A stretch of 64,000 nucleotides of DNA from Leishmania mexicana MHOM/GT/2001/U1103. Taxonomy: Eukaryota; Euglenozoa; Kinetoplastea; Trypanosomatida; Trypanosomatidae. This document shows, piece after piece, positions 9,915 through 18,733 of this stretch. The position numbers and the translations under genes are program-made. Location of the stretch: the NCBI RefSeq assembly GCF_000234665.1, contig NC_018323.1:62001-126000 (forward strand), written 5' to 3'. The notes beneath the pieces are model-generated. The model was not told where the DNA came from. It saw nothing but the letters and a program-made list of their open reading frames with translations, and did no database searches. The stretch's first letter is position 1. The number at the start of each line of letters is the position of its first letter.

Positions 9915-11930
9915 ATGGTGAAGGTAAAGGCTTCCAAGTCGAAGCGCATGTCTTCGAAGCAGCGCCATAAGATTGACCGAAAAAAGCGCGAGCACAAGCG
10001 CGATCTGAAGAAAGCGGCGAAGGCGCTTAAGAAGACTGGAATGGCTCCCAAGAGGAGCAAGAAGTCACGCGACATGGCAAAGCTGGCGCTGAAGGTGTCA
10101 AACCGTCACCCAGACAAGGAGCAGATCCTCAGCCACGTACTAAAGGCGCGTGAAACTGCGCGCGTGATGAAGGCAGAGCGTCGCGCCCGCAAGGGCACCG
10201 ATGCCGAGACGGACGGTGGCGAAGAGAACCAGCCAATCAGCGTCGGTGCGTGTGCTAGCAACCGGCGTCAGCTGCTCTACATTTCCGCAAAGGACTCGAA
10301 TCACTTTCGTGTGCAGTTTAACCGCGCGCTCACGGAGCTCATCTTTCCTGCCGCGGCGACGGGCGAGGATGCTGCCGATGCGCCTACACTGGAGCTTCCT
10401 GCTGCAGCGTACGTTGTGACGCTCGACGCCCGGTTCGCGGTGCAGTCGATGCCGTGGACTCTGTTGGACGCCATCATTGACCAGGCCGCCGACTACACAG
10501 GAGGGCGGAAGGTTCTGCTGCTCTTCACTTTGACGAAGGCAGACGTGGTCTCTGCTCCCGCTATGGTGTCGCAGCTCGCTCTCGTGGCCTTCGCCCTTCA
10601 GCAGCGCTACCCCAAGGGCCTCGGCGACAACATCGTAGCAACTGTCACACCCTTTTCGGTTCATAGCGAGCGCACGCAGCGCCAGTTTCTGCGGGTGTTG
10701 AATCAGTTCCGTCAGAACGAGGACTGCAGCTGTAAGAAGATGGCATCGAACTTGGCAGGCAAGATTTGTGCGTTTGTAATTGGACTGCCCAACACCGGCC
10801 GCCGCACGCTGTGCCGTACCCTCTCGAGGGAGGCCAACGAGAGCAGTGTGAGCACCGTGCCGCTGCGCGCCGCCCAGCTGCAGCTCATCCGATCTGGCCT
10901 CACCGAGGAGGAGGAGAAGGTGCACACGAAGTTTGCCATGCCCAATGCAAAGGCAGTGACGCTGGTGCAGCTCCCGGAGGATGCCGGCATGATGAAGGAG
11001 CTGCGCACCCCGGTCGGCGGCGACGCGCTTTTCCGCTCTTTGGCGTTCGTGGAGCGCGCCCCGGAGCCGGAGGCGATAGGGTGTGTGTTGTTTGACGGGG
11101 TCGCTGACAAGACAACTATGGCGCAGGCCTTCTGCGTGCCGGCGGTGGGCGGGGCAGAGGGCGACGAGAGGAACTCGCTCAAAGTGGCGGAAAAGTTCCT
11201 GCGCGAGCTGGGCCGCGCTGTGCGTCGGGATGGTGGCTTCCACGTGTCCCCGCTCTTCGCGTCGGACGCGGGCACCATGGGCAAGGTGACCAGTAGCAGT
11301 CTCACCGGGCACGGCGGCTTCAACTCGGGCCAGCAGCGCAGCCAGTCTACCCTTCTGAATGTCACCTATAGCAACGCCACGCCAAGCAAGCTCGTGCACA
11401 TCTCAACTGCCATGAAGAAAGGCAAGGGCAAGGCCAGCAGGTACCAGAAGGTCTCGCGCGCCGACGCGCACAACGCGCTTCGGCTCGGCGCCCGCACGTT
11501 CCTGCGCGAGATGTCGGAGGGGCGCCACGTGCCGTGGGCCGTCATGCGCGCGCCTGGCAACGTCACACTGACGCCTGCCCAGGTCGGCGCTGCGTCGGAG
11601 ATCTTCTCGGTCGCGGCTGCCGAGGGCAAGCGGCTCGCAGGAACGGACGAGCTGAAAGGAACGGACCACCTCAACGCCCTCGTGTGCGTCTTTGATACAG
11701 CGGTGCGTGACATTGGGGTCATTTTACCAAACGGCGTGGTCGAGATGAGTCCTGACTTCCTGACGCCTCCTCAGTACAAGCTGGAGAAGGATGAGGCGGC
11801 CGTGGAGGAGACTGATGAGGATGATGTAGAAGAGGCTGCTGGCGAGCAGGGCGGCGGCGATGAGGAAAGCTGCGAGGAGACGGCGGAGGGCAGCGAGGAG
11901 ATCGAGCTGGAGGACGACGAGGAGTCGTAG
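9915..11930 (+). CDS. Nucleostemin/Grn1 (GNL3-like) nucleolar GTPase homologue with degenerate nucleotide motifs
   Basis: 671 residues from an ATG immediately after a splice-like AG. Residues 1-75 are extremely Lys/Arg-rich (KSKRMSSKQRHKIDRKKREH and onward), like the GN3L/Grn1 N-terminal domain that directs nucleolar targeting. The middle follows circularly permuted YlqF/nucleostemin order: a G4-like TKAD at about 207-210 precedes a P-loop-like GLPNTGRRT at about 290-298. The usual G-x-P-N-x-G-K-S/T has Arg where the phosphate-binding Lys belongs, G4 lacks the leading Asn, and the expected DxPG is replaced by a LPED-type sequence. The C-terminus (from about residue 625) is very acidic. Family members act in nucleolar pre-60S ribosome maturation. 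The degenerate motifs suggest weakened or lost GTPase activity, which is inference. Confidence 0.75.
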   Translation: MVKVKASKSKRMSSKQRHKIDRKKREHKRDLKKAAKALKKTGMAPKRSKKSRDMAKLALKVSNRHPDKEQILSHVLKARETARVMKAERRARKGTDAETDGGEENQPISVGACASNRRQLLYISAKDSNHFRVQFNRALTELIFPAAATGEDAADAPTLELPAAAYVVTLDARFAVQSMPWTLLDAIIDQAADYTGGRKVLLLFTLTKADVVSAPAMVSQLALVAFALQQRYPKGLGDNIVATVTPFSVHSERTQRQFLRVLNQFRQNEDCSCKKMASNLAGKICAFVIGLPNTGRRTLCRTLSREANESSVSTVPLRAAQLQLIRSGLTEEEEKVHTKFAMPNAKAVTLVQLPEDAGMMKELRTPVGGDALFRSLAFVERAPEPEAIGCVLFDGVADKTTMAQAFCVPAVGGAEGDERNSLKVAEKFLRELGRAVRRDGGFHVSPLFASDAGTMGKVTSSSLTGHGGFNSGQQRSQSTLLNVTYSNATPSKLVHISTAMKKGKGKASRYQKVSRADAHNALRLGARTFLREMSEGRHVPWAVMRAPGNVTLTPAQVGAASEIFSVAAAEGKRLAGTDELKGTDHLNALVCVFDTAVRDIGVILPNGVVEMSPDFLTPPQYKLEKDEAAVEETDEDDVEEAAGEQGGGDEESCEETAEGSEEIELEDDEES

Positions 11931-13653
11931 AGGAGCGCCGTGCCCTTTTTTGTCTTTTTCTGCGCAGCACGGCACCCTCTCTCTCTGGGGACGGAGCGGG
12001 CAGCGCCAGCCGCTGACGGAAGGGAGGCGCGCACATCAGGCGTAACGCCGTTGCCCTCCCCCCTCCGCACGCCGTCTCTCTTGTGGTCGCTGTTGTTAAC
12101 TTCTTTTTCCCCTGTCTGTCACTCCTCACCTCTTTCCGCTCATGTCCCGCCACTCTTTCTATGTTGTTGTCTCGCTTCGAGTGCTGCTGAACTCGCCTGA
12201 CTTTGAGAACATGGCTGATTCGTTTTGGTTTCGGTATCTTCTAAACGCATCTTGAGTAACTCTCGCATAAACTGCCCGCACAGCAGATTCCGTCTAATAG
12301 GCAACGAGGCAACGAGGACGCAAGACTCGCACATTCGGATAAGTCATTAAGAAAAGCGAGGCACATGCCAAAGGCACACGCACACATATATATATAGAGG
12401 GATAAAAAAGTAGGCACCTGGGAGGCATCAGTGACACCATCGCTGCTGATGTTGGACAGACGGGGCGGTGAATCACGCTGCTGAGTAGCCGGGGAAAGGG
12501 GAATGCGGGTGATGGGATTCAAAGTGAGTTGCGTCGCCGTTACCTCTGTTCACCGATGACACCTCATGACGCACTTTGGTGCGTTCCATAGGTGGCGCGC
12601 TGCACTCGTGTGGTGCTGTGAGAGCTCCTGCAATGATTATGATAGGTGGAGCAGAGAGAGCCTGCGCATGCCTTTTTGCAAAGAAGTGATGCGCAGATAA
12701 GAAAGCACAAGCGCAAACACTCTCCGTGTTGTCCCCCTTCCCTTTGTCTTTTACTTTGCACCCCCATCCCCTCTCCTCCTCCCCACCCCTTTCTCTTCCC
12801 TTCTGCGCCCCACCTCTTTTTTTTGCCGTCTGCAACTCGTCTGTACGCGACGTTCCACCCCTTTTACCGTTGTGGGCGGCTACGCGGACTCTTTTCACGG
12901 TGTGCCATTCCTTTGCATGCTCCTTTCTCATTTTCACATGAGCCCTACTCACAAAAATCAACGCATCAACCTGCCACGCTTCTCCCGCTTTCTGTGTCCG
13001 CATCTGCTAGTTGTAGAGGGCGGAGGGCACCCGCCAAGGCGTAGGCGCTCTCTCGCACCCCCTCTTCTTCCTTCCTCGTGTGTGTAGGAAGGCGAGAGGC
13101 CATTTTGCGTTCCCTGGAGACACAAATCGCCTCCCCAACACAACAAAAGAGAAAATCGCCACCGTTGTTTGTCGTTGTCTCTCTCTCCCTCTGTGTATCA
13201 AGTAACGCTCTTGCTTTCCCTAACCGACCGTCATTGAGGAAGCGGAAGGCAGGAGTGAAACCTTGCTTCAGCTGAGGGGTCGTCTCTTGACTGTTGCTGT
13301 TGCTTTGCCTCCTTGCCTGAATTTCTTCTCTTCTCCGTTGTCTACGGCCGCGCTTAAGTGGTGACGTTTTTTCCCCCCTTTTGTTCTTTGTCTTGCGCTG
13401 AGCTGTCGGCGTCGGCGATTAGAGACGCCTGTCGCTCACTGTACCCCATTCTTGTTTTCCCGTTAGTGTGCAAGTTATTCTTCCACTGCCGCCCGCCTCG
13501 CTTCCTCCCTCGGTCCTGCAGCAGGCCGTGAGCAGAGAAGGACAGCAGAAGAAGTTATGTATAGAACAGCAGCATCCGCAACACCGTCCCCCCTTCCTTC
13601 CCCCGTCGTTTTAATGATTGAACCACCCCTCTTATTGTATTCGGACGCTCCTC
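11931..13653 (+). other. Intergenic spacer with pyrimidine tracts
   Basis: About 1.7 kb between the GTPase-like gene and CEP104. It contains a short (TA)n at 12386-12397, a CT-rich block around 12727-12830 and further tracts at about 13368-13450 and 13577-13612 suitable as splice-acceptor signals for CEP104. No coding frame with gene-like composition is seen. Confidence 0.5.
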
Positions 13654-16281
13654 ATGTTTCACTCCGAGGCGAAGTATGGTCCTCGCCTGCATATGTACCT
13701 GTGCCACGTTAGCTCCCATGATGAAGTCCATCCGGCAGACGCGCTTCGCGCGCAGGATGGGCACTCGTGTGGGTGGGTCTCGCGGAAACACGCATCGTAC
13801 CCGCAGGAGCTGGGCTTCCGCTTTGACGGTATCGTGTTGGCAAACACCCTACGTATTCTCGCCAATGAAAGCAAAATATCGTCGTGTATGATCGTTCATG
13901 TCGCCGAGCCGACGGCACAAGAGGAGCGGGATGGTGTGTGCGGCCCGTATAGCAAGGCAGCCTTCAAGCGTCTTGGCCATGTCAGCTTCTCCAACAATGC
14001 GGCCAGTGACTACCAGGCGAGGGAGCTGAAGACCGTTGGCCTGCAGCGTTGTTGCACGTACCTGAAGCTGGTGTTGCGCAACCCCCATCCTAACAGCTAC
14101 AACATGTTCCAGCAGGTCGGTGTTGTGGCTCTGGCGGTGCACGGTAAGCTGCTGACGAAGATGCGGGACTGGGTCGATACCCCACTCGCCATTCACGTAG
14201 GAGAGCGCGCCACGGTGCCACTGGATGAGATGATGCCGCCACCACACAGCGAATACACCCCAGGCGCGCCGGCGAGGATGACCGGCAAGCTGATCGCCCG
14301 CGTCAGCGAGCTCGCTGCGATGAAGCAGAAGGCCGTGGAGGAGGAGGACTTTGATGCCGCGGAGGTTCTCAAGCAGCAGATCATCACCATCGAGAACGGC
14401 GAGCGAGAGGTTGCACAGCTCGAACTAGAAAAGCAGCGTGCTGTAGCGTTGGAGAACTACAAACTAGCCAAAGAGCTCAAGCTGCGTATCGACACCCTCC
14501 GAGTGGAAAACGAGAAGATCGCCGCTGCCTCACTAAACACAGCACCGTCCGCCATGGCTGCGACAGATGCCTTTCCATCACCGCCGCAGCGCCGTTCCCC
14601 CACGGTAGGCTCGCCAGGCAGCACCGCAGCGCAGGAAAAAGGCAACGGCACCGCTCCCCCACGCCCCGTACAGAGGGGATGGAACGCGCATGACGAGGTA
14701 GTAGTAGGTGGCAAGGGCTACTATGACCTCTCTGACGCCACAGGTGGCTTGCCGGGCAAGCAGCCAAGCACCCAGAACGGCACCGACGAGGACGAGGTAC
14801 CGCTCGTCGGCGACGGCGCCGCCTGGGAGGTCGCCCTCAACGCCGCCATCAAGCGCGTCTCGACGGCGCCGGCCGGGCCATCACCACTCACTGGAGATGC
14901 CGCCGCAGCGGCGAAGTCTTACATAAAGGACCTCGGTGTGTACTGCGTAGCGTGCTTGTTCAGCCGGAAGGGGCAGCAGCGGGAGGCGGCGTTGCGTGGC
15001 GCCGTGTCGAGTGACGGCTGCCAAGCCCTAGCCTCCCATAGCACTACTGCATGGGCGCAGCTTGTGCTGTACATGTCTGTCAAGGGCTACGGTGTCGGGG
15101 ACCAGGTGGCAGGTGCTGCCATCGCGGCCTGCAGCGCTCTGACAAAGATTGTGCAAGGTAAGCTGCCTGGGGCCTCGGCAAACCAGGTTGCCGAGTCTAT
15201 CACCAAGGTGCTTCCGGAGCTGACGGCGCGACTCGGCGAGTCAAACGCGCGCGTTCAAGAGAGCGTAGAGAAGGCAATGCTGGCTCTCGCCCGTTCCCCG
15301 CTCGGCCATCGCCGCATCGTGGAGTTGCTGCTGGTGGACCCGGACAAACAAAACAAGAAGTCTGCCAGCGTCCGCGCGCATGTGTCGCGTATCAACATGC
15401 TCAGCACCTTTGTGGACGAGTTTGGGCTCGCATGCAACGCTCCCGATGGCCTCGACACGCGCAGCTTGTGCTCCATGGTACTGCTGCCCAGCCTTCAGCA
15501 TTTCAACGTCGATGTGCGGCAGGCCGGGGTGGATCTGTTGGCGAAGTTGCTCTTCCTAGACCCTAGCTCCACGAGCGGCTACCTGGAGGACATTAAGCCG
15601 GTTCAGCAGGCACTCATCGAGGAGCAGTTGGAACAATACAAGGAGAGCGAGCTTGTTGCTCGCAGCATTGTGCGAAAGGTGTCAGACATGCAGGCGGACA
15701 CAGTGGCTGTCCAGCCGCTCGGCAGGAGCAGTCCAGGCTCGCCACCGACACAGTCCCAGTGTTCATCGGTGCCTCGTTCGAGAGAGGCGGATGGCGCTGC
15801 CGCTGAAGAGGCCAAACCTCGCGTCCCCACTGCGCCGCCCTTGCAGCGGGCGCCTGCGTTGATCAGCGAGATCGAATACCGCAAGTTGCGTACGTGCCAG
15901 TTCTGCGGCGAGTACAATTCAAGCTTTGATGAGCATAACTTGGACTTGCACTACGTGAGTGCCTGTCCGATGCTCTGCCCGTGCCCGCTGTGCGACCAGG
16001 TGACAGAAATATGCCAACTGCAGCAGCACTTGGTGACCGAGTGTGAGAAGCGGCGGCTGGTGCGAGAGTGCCCTCGATGCCACGAGGCAGTGCGCGCAAC
16101 GGAGTACAACGAGCACCTTGCGTCGAAGAAGTGCATTGAGGCAGTGCCGACGCACAGCGTGTGCCCACTGTGCCACGAGCGCTTCAAGAACAACGTAAAC
16201 GAGTGGCGTCACCACCTTGCCTCAAGTCCTGGTTGCCCAAACAACCCGCGGCATTACGACGGCACCGGACTCGCCATGTAA
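13654..16281 (+). CDS. CEP104: CEP104/FAP256-type ciliary tip protein
   Basis: 875 residues from the first in-frame ATG (13654). Domain order matches CEP104. Residues ~1-165 form a jelly-roll-like region containing FRFDGIV, KRLGHVSFSNN, ARELKTVGL and YNMFQQVGVVALAVHG, close to the vertebrate pattern. Residues ~205-295 are coiled coil with two UVR-like pairs (EEEDFDAAEVLKQQI, LENYKLAKELKLRI). A Pro/Ser-rich linker follows, then a helical TOG-like region at ~425-670. Residues ~748-870 form a Cys/His zinc array beginning CQFCGEYNSSFDEHNLDLHY and ending in a CPLCHERF unit. CEP104 binds tubulin and EB1 and localises to ciliary and basal-body microtubule ends. The spread along the chromosome toward two IFT-B genes is suggestive but not proof of linkage. 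Confidence 0.92.
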   Translation: MFHSEAKYGPRLHMYLCHVSSHDEVHPADALRAQDGHSCGWVSRKHASYPQELGFRFDGIVLANTLRILANESKISSCMIVHVAEPTAQEERDGVCGPYSKAAFKRLGHVSFSNNAASDYQARELKTVGLQRCCTYLKLVLRNPHPNSYNMFQQVGVVALAVHGKLLTKMRDWVDTPLAIHVGERATVPLDEMMPPPHSEYTPGAPARMTGKLIARVSELAAMKQKAVEEEDFDAAEVLKQQIITIENGEREVAQLELEKQRAVALENYKLAKELKLRIDTLRVENEKIAAASLNTAPSAMAATDAFPSPPQRRSPTVGSPGSTAAQEKGNGTAPPRPVQRGWNAHDEVVVGGKGYYDLSDATGGLPGKQPSTQNGTDEDEVPLVGDGAAWEVALNAAIKRVSTAPAGPSPLTGDAAAAAKSYIKDLGVYCVACLFSRKGQQREAALRGAVSSDGCQALASHSTTAWAQLVLYMSVKGYGVGDQVAGAAIAACSALTKIVQGKLPGASANQVAESITKVLPELTARLGESNARVQESVEKAMLALARSPLGHRRIVELLLVDPDKQNKKSASVRAHVSRINMLSTFVDEFGLACNAPDGLDTRSLCSMVLLPSLQHFNVDVRQAGVDLLAKLLFLDPSSTSGYLEDIKPVQQALIEEQLEQYKESELVARSIVRKVSDMQADTVAVQPLGRSSPGSPPTQSQCSSVPRSREADGAAAEEAKPRVPTAPPLQRAPALISEIEYRKLRTCQFCGEYNSSFDEHNLDLHYVSACPMLCPCPLCDQVTEICQLQQHLVTECEKRRLVRECPRCHEAVRATEYNEHLASKKCIEAVPTHSVCPLCHERFKNNVNEWRHHLASSPGCPNNPRHYDGTGLAM

Positions 16282-17031
16282 CTCCCTTGAGACTCCTCTT
16301 TCTCTCACTGTGGTCCTGTGATGCCAGGAAATGATGGGAAGGCTCGGAGCAGATCGATGCTGCACGCCCGCCCCTGCGAGTGTGCCTTGTGCCCCACCCA
16401 CCTTCTCACAATGGGGCTGACTGCCTCACTTGTGATGTGCTAGCCTTCCTCCTCTGCCCTTGTGCACCTCTTTTTTTCTTGCGTATGTCTTCGTTCCACC
16501 CGGGACGATCCAGATGCAGCCGTAGGGTGCAGCGGAAGTGGGTGAGCTGTGGTTGTGTCTGCACCTGTGTTGCTGACATGTTTGTGGGTGGGATCTGGAC
16601 ATGCTGTAGCAGCATCCGCACAGCAACCCGCTCTCTCTCTGTGTAGTGCCTGTGGCATGGAAACCGTTGCCGTTTTTTTTTCTTCGTTGGCTTTCTTCTC
16701 TGCGTAACTTGAGTCTGCTAAGTGATCTACGCCACTGCTAATGGGATATCCGCCTTGTGAATTTCTGTGTACATGTACAGTCTGTTTCTTTCTTGTGCTC
16801 GTCCGTGTGGGTGTTTGTGAACACGAGCTGCTGCAACACCCTCTCCTCGGCTTGCTCGGCATTTCTCATCGCCCTTCCCCTTGCTTGCCCGTCTTTTTTC
16901 CATTCCTCCCTCCCCCTTCTCCCCTTCCCCGACCTCACACACAAACATTCACCCGCTTTTTTTTCGATAGATGTGTGTGTACTTTGATGAAGAACACCTC
17001 CATGCGTGGTATCCACGGTCCCGTACCCCCA
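16282..17031 (+). other. 3' flank of CEP104
   Basis: About 750 bases without a gene. Bases 16527-16563 (GTGCAGCGGAAGTGGGTGAG onward) resemble the last part of the ~950 bp repeats at 47697-47735 and 52296-52334, so a fragment of that repeat family may be present. The rest is T/C-rich. Confidence 0.4.
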
Positions 17032-17540
17032 CTCTGTGGGGAAACCAGGCAGCCCCTCTGTCCGTGCCAAATGCCGAAGCACTTCTGCTGCTGATAGGGC
17101 CAGGTACCTACGGCGTGTGGGAGGCCAGTGCGACGTATCGCTACTGATGTCGGCGGCCGGGTCCTGGATGGCGCTGCGTTGGTGCGACCTGTGAGAGTGA
17201 ACATATTTGTGCCATCCATATGATGGCTAGAGCGTGAGCGTGACTCGAGCGTATCTCGCCCGGCCCTCACTGCCCTGCCGATGGGGGACGCCTGTGTGCC
17301 ACCCCGAGGGTGGTGCGCCGAGGTGGCGGGCGGCATAATGGGAGGCGACTGTGTGGCGGACTGCTCAGCGGGTGGGCAGAGTATGAGGCAGCGACGGTGC
17401 TCCGATGACTGTGTCGGTGCATTGCTGTAACGCGCTTCTGGCGCTGCTTCGCACCAGGCGGAACGGGGGCCTGTGGCAGGCTGTGAGGGGTAGGGTGGAG
17501 TTGAGCTCGTGCTGTATGGCGGAGGACGGACACACGGTCG
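17032..17540 (+). mobile_element. SIDER-like short degenerate retroposon in CEP104 3' flank (copy 1)
   Basis: This segment aligns with 56493-57002. The core from about 17225 to 17476 is almost identical (for example GATGGGGGACGCCTGTGTGC in both), while the flanks are clearly diverged with substitutions and small indels. Neither copy has an intact frame. Length (~510 bp), degeneracy and position 0.75 kb downstream of a stop codon fit the SIDER elements of Leishmania 3' UTRs, which are short relatives of ingi/L1Tc elements and can affect mRNA stability. The pairing is seen directly; the family name is inference. Confidence 0.55.
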
Positions 17541-18733
17541 GAAAAAAAGCGTTTCTTGTGTGAAACGAACCCTTTGCGGCCTCTGCTTTTTTTTTTTGCT
17601 CGCCTCCTTTTTGGGTGCTGGCTATGGTGCGTTTATCGAATGACCGGATCGCTGTGCATATGGCCGTGTGATGGTGTGGATGAGGTGTTGGAGACGTGGG
17701 TGGGGCAATGTGGTGTGGGAGAGTGGGAAGGGCAGGCATCACGCTAAGCTTCTCGGCAATGCAGAAACTGGAGAGGGGATGATAAGAAGAAAATGCAGAG
17801 CTGCGCATGCCGACACACCCGACGCTTGCGGTGCGTCTCTGTGCGTGTGCTCTCTGCTAGTGCGCCGCGTACCACCCGCAGCCATGCACGACCCACCCGC
17901 ACAAACTCATAGAATGATACGCTATGCAACTTGCAAATAGAAAAGAGCGATAGCCATCTCAACATGGCTAGGAGTGGGTCCTGCAGTGCTGCACGGGTTT
18001 GCCGCGCCTTTGGCCTGTTTGAGTTGTTGTTCCGTGGGTGTCTCCTGTATCTTTTTTCTGTGCCGTCACCCTCACAACCCCCGCCACCAGACGCACGTTC
18101 TGAGGGCTGAGAGTGGGCGAGTGCGTACAGCTGTTGTTTCCTCGTGTCCGACATGTGGGTGCCATCCTCCACTATTTTGCATCATGGTAGGTTCTCGCAG
18201 TGTATTTAAAGTTCAGGCCCCGCTGTCCTACTGGGTTCACTCGAGGTAGAGGGGTCTCTACGTGTCGAACCCATGCGCAGAGACTTGCCATAATTCTCCT
18301 TCATATTGGCTGTGGCACTTCTTCTTGACCTCGTGTATGCTCACCACCGACACCCTTCTTTCCAACCTCCCGCACTCGTCACGTCGCCTCCACACATACC
18401 TACTTGCTTTATGGGCTGTCAACACACCTGCCATGATCACCTGCAGCGAAAAGAAGAAACATACTTTCGAACACATACGTATACACGATCGAACAGAACA
18501 AGAATAGTCCGTTGACTACGACACCTCTATCTTTTTCCGTCGCTCTGCGTGCAGTCTCTCTCCGTCTTTCCGGGCTCCTCCGCTGCTTTCCTCTACACCG
18601 CCCTCCCTTTCTGGTGAACAACTGCGCATTTTTGTCTCTCCACGTCAGTGTTGCCCTCGCGTTTTTGCGGCTTCGGTAACGGAGCGACTCGAGCGAACAA
18701 TCACACAACACCGACAACACCCCCACAAAGTGC
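17541..18733 (+). other. Intergenic spacer upstream of kinesin-14
   Basis: About 1.2 kb with no credible gene on either strand. A pyrimidine-rich stretch at about 18523-18615 is a plausible acceptor signal for the kinesin. A GGTTCGACAC sequence on the minus strand near 18264-18273 does not sit in a tRNA-like fold. Confidence 0.45.

Noticed and set aside
10140..11399. 419-codon minus-strand frame
   Set aside because: Antisense shadow of the GTPase-like gene; lacks motifs and lies opposite the strand of every supported gene.
18250..18340. Minus-strand GGTTCGACAC resembling a tRNA B box
   Set aside because: The flanking bases do not form a T-arm stem and no A box or acceptor pairing is found at the right distance.
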